This document shows positions 60,905-64,000 of a DNA stretch of 64,000 nt, one piece after another. The translations under genes and the position numbers were made by a program. The notes beneath the pieces were generated by a model, which was given only the letters and a program-made list of their open reading frames with translations, was not told the origin of the DNA and ran no database searches. The stretch is from Antrihabitans auranticaus. GTDB lineage: Bacteria > Actinomycetota > Actinomycetes > Mycobacteriales > Mycobacteriaceae. Numbering within the stretch: position 1 is the first letter of the stretch; every line of letters begins with the position of its first letter. Where the stretch lies: NCBI RefSeq assembly GCF_016481275.1, contig NZ_JAEMNW010000003.1, forward strand, positions 558,001-622,000, written 5' to 3'.

Positions 60905-62800
60905 ATGAGCAGACACTTGGCCGAATCGGCCCCCGGCAGCGCGTTGGGCAACGGCCTGACGTGGCTCGGCGGTGGCTACGCAGCCAGTTCGCGAGACACT
61001 CACGACCGTTCGGCATACCAGGTCACAGGTTTGATCGTCCTGCTCGCAGGCCTCCTGGCCTGGCTCGTTGCGACCGTTGCCGTCGCCGGTTCGACGACGG
61101 TCTCCGTCGCGCTCATTGCTCCGTTCACCCTGGTCGTCGGCCTGCTCGTCGGTGCTATCGCCCGCACTCTCGCAGGCGGGCGCCCGACCCGCTGGTACGG
61201 ACTCCTCGGCCGCGGCCTCATCGCCCTGTTCATCGGTGTTGTTCTCGGCGAGTTGGCCGCGATCGGTATCTTCAGCGGCGCGGTCGACCGCGAACTGGAC
61301 CAGCAAGCCGTCGAACGCACCGCCGGCGCCCCTGCCGTCGTCCTCGCGACCGACAACCTCGACAACCTCCGCACTGCACGATCGGGCCTGGACAAGGCCG
61401 TCGACGACGCCCGCGTCCATATGAACGAAGCGTTCATCCGCGCCAACTGCGAATTCAACCCACAGCCGACCTGCCCGCCCGGCATCACGGGCGTACCAGG
61501 ATCGGGACCCCAGACTCGCTCGGCCAACGAGATCTACCTCGACGCCAAGGATGCCCTCGCACTCGCAGAGTCGAACCGCGACCAGCAGGTTGCCTCGCTC
61601 GACACCGAGATCGCGCAGGGCGCGACAGCGCTGGCCGCTGCGAAGGCCGCGGCTCCGTCCGATGTCGATCGCGGGTTGAGTGGCCGCTGGACCGCCATGC
61701 ACGACTACACCGTCGCCAACCTGGGCGCGATGATGCTGCGCCTGCTGACGATCACGTTCTTCGCGGTCCTCATGCTGCTGCCCCTGCTGCTCAAGCTGTG
61801 GCGCGGCGAGACCCTTCTCGACCGCAGCTCGGACGCCGAAGCTGTCCGCCAGCGCGCCGAGATCGAGGCAGACACCGAGATCGCGCTCAAGCGCGCAGCC
61901 GTTCGCGCAGAAGCCGAGAAGCTCTGGGCCGAGCAGAAGCTCACCTCGGCACGTTTCGCAGCCGAAGCGGAAACGGCTATCGAGCGCGAGCATCACCGGC
62001 GTCGCGTCGCGGCCGCCTTCGACGAGAACGCCTACGGTCAGACCCAGCAGCTTCCGCGAAGCCTCGACTTCGCACCGGTGGCCGCACTACCGGCCGGCAC
62101 CGGCGCCCAGGAGCGCACTCCGATCGCCGACGCGGTCGAGGCCGAGATCGCAGAGGCAGAACTTGCCGATGCGCCTTTGGACTACGCTCCCGGGCGCGAG
62201 ATTGCCCGTGTCGGGCACAACCTGCCCGCAACGCCGGACCGACTGCCCGCTGTCGCAGCGCCCAAGCAGAAGCAGCAGCCGAAGGCCGAGCCGGCGAAGC
62301 CGCCGTCGGTCGGGTTGCCGCGCCTGAACCCGCTGCCCGACCTCGCACGCACCGTCACCGGCATCGGCAAGTCGCTGGTGCCGGACGTCGTGAAGAATTT
62401 GAGCAACGCGAACCCGGTGAAGTCCGCACGCTCGGTCTTCGAGGAGTTCGAGGAGATCAAGTTCTCGTTCTCCCGCAAGCGCACGGTCACGATGGACGAG
62501 CAGAAGCCCGACGAGACCGCGGTGTACCGCCAGGCAGAGCAGTTGACGCAGGCACCGCAGGAACAGTCCGCGCCTGCTCTCTCGCGAATTCACTCGACGC
62601 GCGTCGTCGAGGGTCCGCGCCCGCAGAACCAGTACGGCCTCGATTACACCCCGTGGAACACCGAAGCCCTGGGCGTCGGCACACCCGAGGACCTCTCTCG
62701 TGGCCTCACCGGACGTGAGGGCGACCGCGAACTGGTCGAGCGCGAAGGTCCGGCTGCTCTCGACGAGCGTCAGGGCCCGCGGGCGCTGCCGTCGGCCTAG
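60905..62800 (+). CDS. DUF4407 domain membrane protein
   Basis: About 631 residues. The N-terminal DUF4407 region has two membrane helices at about 40-85, one near 105-125 and another near 275-300 (MMLRLLTITFFAVLMLLPLL). A helical extracytoplasmic stretch lies between them. A charged coiled-coil (about 310-375, rich in Ala, Glu and Arg) and a long disordered Pro/Ala/Glu-rich C-terminal tail follow. ATG 60905 has GGAG six bases upstream; an in-frame TTG at 60893 is less likely. Similar proteins occur near envelope and conjugation functions in actinobacteria, but no function is established. Confidence 0.8.
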   Translation: MSRHLAESAPGSALGNGLTWLGGGYAASSRDTHDRSAYQVTGLIVLLAGLLAWLVATVAVAGSTTVSVALIAPFTLVVGLLVGAIARTLAGGRPTRWYGLLGRGLIALFIGVVLGELAAIGIFSGAVDRELDQQAVERTAGAPAVVLATDNLDNLRTARSGLDKAVDDARVHMNEAFIRANCEFNPQPTCPPGITGVPGSGPQTRSANEIYLDAKDALALAESNRDQQVASLDTEIAQGATALAAAKAAAPSDVDRGLSGRWTAMHDYTVANLGAMMLRLLTITFFAVLMLLPLLLKLWRGETLLDRSSDAEAVRQRAEIEADTEIALKRAAVRAEAEKLWAEQKLTSARFAAEAETAIEREHHRRRVAAAFDENAYGQTQQLPRSLDFAPVAALPAGTGAQERTPIADAVEAEIAEAELADAPLDYAPGREIARVGHNLPATPDRLPAVAAPKQKQQPKAEPAKPPSVGLPRLNPLPDLARTVTGIGKSLVPDVVKNLSNANPVKSARSVFEEFEEIKFSFSRKRTVTMDEQKPDETAVYRQAEQLTQAPQEQSAPALSRIHSTRVVEGPRPQNQYGLDYTPWNTEALGVGTPEDLSRGLTGREGDRELVEREGPAALDERQGPRALPSA

Positions 62801-63664
62801 CTACTTCGACTGCGGCAACTTGACCGCTCCGCGTTTTGCTGCAGGTGCGGAGGGCGGCGGAACGACGGGCCCGATGTCGCCGTCCGGAGCTTCGTCGAGG
62901 TCGACGATCACGGGTGCGTGGTCGCTCGGCCCAGTTCCCTTGCGCGCGAGGCGGTCGACCCAGGCCGCTTCGACGCGGTCGGCGACGGCAGACGACGCGA
63001 GCACCAGGTCGATGCGCATGCCGAGATCCTTGTGGAACATGCCCGCGCGGTAATCCCAATAGGTGAAGATCCGCTTGTCCGGCCACCGGTCACGGACCAC
63101 GTCGTGGAGGCCGAGGTCCAGCAGATCGGTCAGCGCCTTGCGCTCCGGAGCGGTCACGTGGGTCTGGCCGACGTAAGCGTTCGGGTCGAAGACGTCGGCG
63201 TCGGCAGGCGCAATGTTCACGTCACCGCACACCATGGCGTCGGCAGGTCCGGTTCGGACCGACTCGCCCAGCGCGGCCAGCCATTCCAGCTTGTATCTGT
63301 AGTGGTCCGAGTCGGGTTCTCGACCGTTCGGCACGTACACCGAGTGCACCCGGACCCCACCGCAGGTCGCCGCGACCGCTCGCGCTTCGGGATGCGGAAA
63401 TCCGGGACCGCCCGGCAAGCCGACCTCTATGTCCGCGACGCCGACCCGAGACAGGATCGCCACACCGTTCCACTGCACTTCGCCGCTCACCGCGATTTCG
63501 TACCCGCGCTGCGCGAGTTCTTCGCCGAGCAGCGCCGTGAAGGCCTCGTCGGTGAGCTTGATTTCCTGCAGACAGACCACGTCAGGCTTGCGCTGGTCGA
63601 GCCACGGCACGAACCGCGGCACCCGCTGCTTGACGGAGTTCACATTCCAAGTCGCTACCCGCAC
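62801..63664 (-). CDS. xthA: Exodeoxyribonuclease III (AP endonuclease)
   Basis: About 287 residues of the EEP nuclease fold. Catalytic landmarks are VATWNVNSVKQRVP at the start, DVVCLQEIKLTDEAF (metal-binding Glu), VYVPNGREPDSDHYRYKL, MVCGDVNIAPADADV, RIDLVLASSAVAD and the closing GTGPSDHAPVIVDL with the catalytic Asp-His. It cuts DNA at abasic sites in base excision repair. GTG 63664 is chosen since the fold begins at once there; a frame to 63760 adds 32 residues with no homologous look. It abuts the stop of the DUF4407 gene. Confidence 0.93.
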   Translation of the reverse strand: MRVATWNVNSVKQRVPRFVPWLDQRKPDVVCLQEIKLTDEAFTALLGEELAQRGYEIAVSGEVQWNGVAILSRVGVADIEVGLPGGPGFPHPEARAVAATCGGVRVHSVYVPNGREPDSDHYRYKLEWLAALGESVRTGPADAMVCGDVNIAPADADVFDPNAYVGQTHVTAPERKALTDLLDLGLHDVVRDRWPDKRIFTYWDYRAGMFHKDLGMRIDLVLASSAVADRVEAAWVDRLARKGTGPSDHAPVIVDLDEAPDGDIGPVVPPPSAPAAKRGAVKLPQSK

Positions 63665-63783
63665 GATTCCCAGGCTAGCGAAGCCCGGCGCGGCTCCGGG
63701 CCCCTCCGCCAGTGTGCACTTATTTGCGGTGATACTCGGCCGATGCGACAGCAGGTGCACTCTCGGCGAGGTGGGGAGGCGGG

Positions 63784-64000
63784 CTAGCGAGGTCCTCGGC
63801 CGAATCCCTCTTCGGGAGGGGCGAGGTCGACGAGCAACGCCCGTCCGGCAATCGCGCAGAGGCGACTCGCGGGAAACGAGACGTCGGCATCGTCGGGATC
63901 GACGATCCGGACGTTCGACAACGGAAACGTCCGACCGCCCCGGACGACGTAGCCGCCGCCAGCGGAGATGTTGCGAATCCAGTCGGTCTTGTCGCCGTAG
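63784..64000 (-). CDS. Deazaflavin-dependent nitroreductase-like protein, C-terminal part
   Basis: The frame is open to the right edge; 71 codons before a TAG are visible. YGDKTDWIRNISAGGGYVV resembles the DDN/F420-dependent oxidoreductase family, where a W-(V/I)-RN-(I/L)-x-A-G-G block follows the cofactor region. The rest is a beta strand pair (RTFPLSNVRIVD) and a helix. The N-terminal cofactor-binding part is outside the window, so the family call is moderate. Confidence 0.6.
   Translation of the reverse strand, partial: YGDKTDWIRNISAGGGYVVRGGRTFPLSNVRIVDPDDADVSFPASRLCAIAGRALLVDLAPPEEGFGRGPR

Noticed and set aside
1-64000. CRISPR arrays, tRNA/rRNA genes, IS elements, phage genes or an integration site.
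   Set aside because: No regularly spaced repeats, cloverleaf sequences, transposase or integrase genes were recognised in any part of the window.

Overview
The window reads as a chromosome segment of a GC-rich, mycolic-acid actinobacterium, most likely Rhodococcus or a close Nocardia relative. The signs are a two-domain LysX, a Mce-associated membrane protein, a Culp6-like cutinase, an EspG/PPE/DUF3558 ESX-accessory cassette, an ArfA/OmpATb-like protein and a mycobactin/nocobactin-type siderophore locus. No tRNA, rRNA, insertion sequence, phage gene or CRISPR array was seen.

Left part (1-27 kb) is mostly housekeeping and envelope genes. It opens with a partial CopC and a CopD copper gene pair, a Mce-associated protein and a secreted glycine-rich protein. 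Next come a DUF5655 protein, rraA, an S4-domain protein, lysX and a DUF222/HNH protein. A minus-strand ESX-accessory operon follows, in which a WXG-like gene plus DUF3558 lipoprotein pair is duplicated in tandem with its promoter, ahead of a PPE-like gene and espG. Then come a histidine phosphatase, DUF2252, an alpha/beta hydrolase, an HtrA-like protease without a visible export signal, an ArfA/ArfB-like pair, a cutinase, a gamma-glutamylcyclotransferase-fold protein and gltD/gltB. A TetR regulator diverges from an FAD monooxygenase across three copies of one inverted repeat.

Right part (28-61 kb) is an iron-siderophore locus in several transcription units: salicylate synthase (mbtI-like), salicyl-AMP ligase (mbtA-like), an ArCP-Cy-A-PCP NRPS (mbtB-like), a siderophore-binding lipoprotein coupled to a SagB-type flavin oxidase, and a short unrelated island (lipase, LysR, EamA exporter, small secreted protein). 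On the minus strand follows a translationally coupled run: thioesterase, ketosynthase (mbtC-like), AT-KR-ACP (mbtD-like) and two NRPSs (mbtE-, mbtF-like). Then come mbtK-like acetyltransferase, a BlaI/MecI-type regulator, and a minus-strand operon of lysine N6-hydroxylase (mbtG-like) with two FecCD permeases and an ATPase. Seven sequences resembling the IdeR/DtxR iron box sit at the heads of these units.

Together these genes can make a salicyl-oxazol(in)e, two N6-hydroxylysines and a beta-hydroxy acid, and import the ferric complex. The SagB-type oxidase suggests the ring is oxidised to an aromatic oxazole, as in nocobactins. No MbtH-like protein or lipid-tail genes (mbtL/M/N) were seen here. 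The window ends with a DUF4407 membrane protein, exonuclease III and the C-terminal part of a probable deazaflavin-dependent nitroreductase-like protein.
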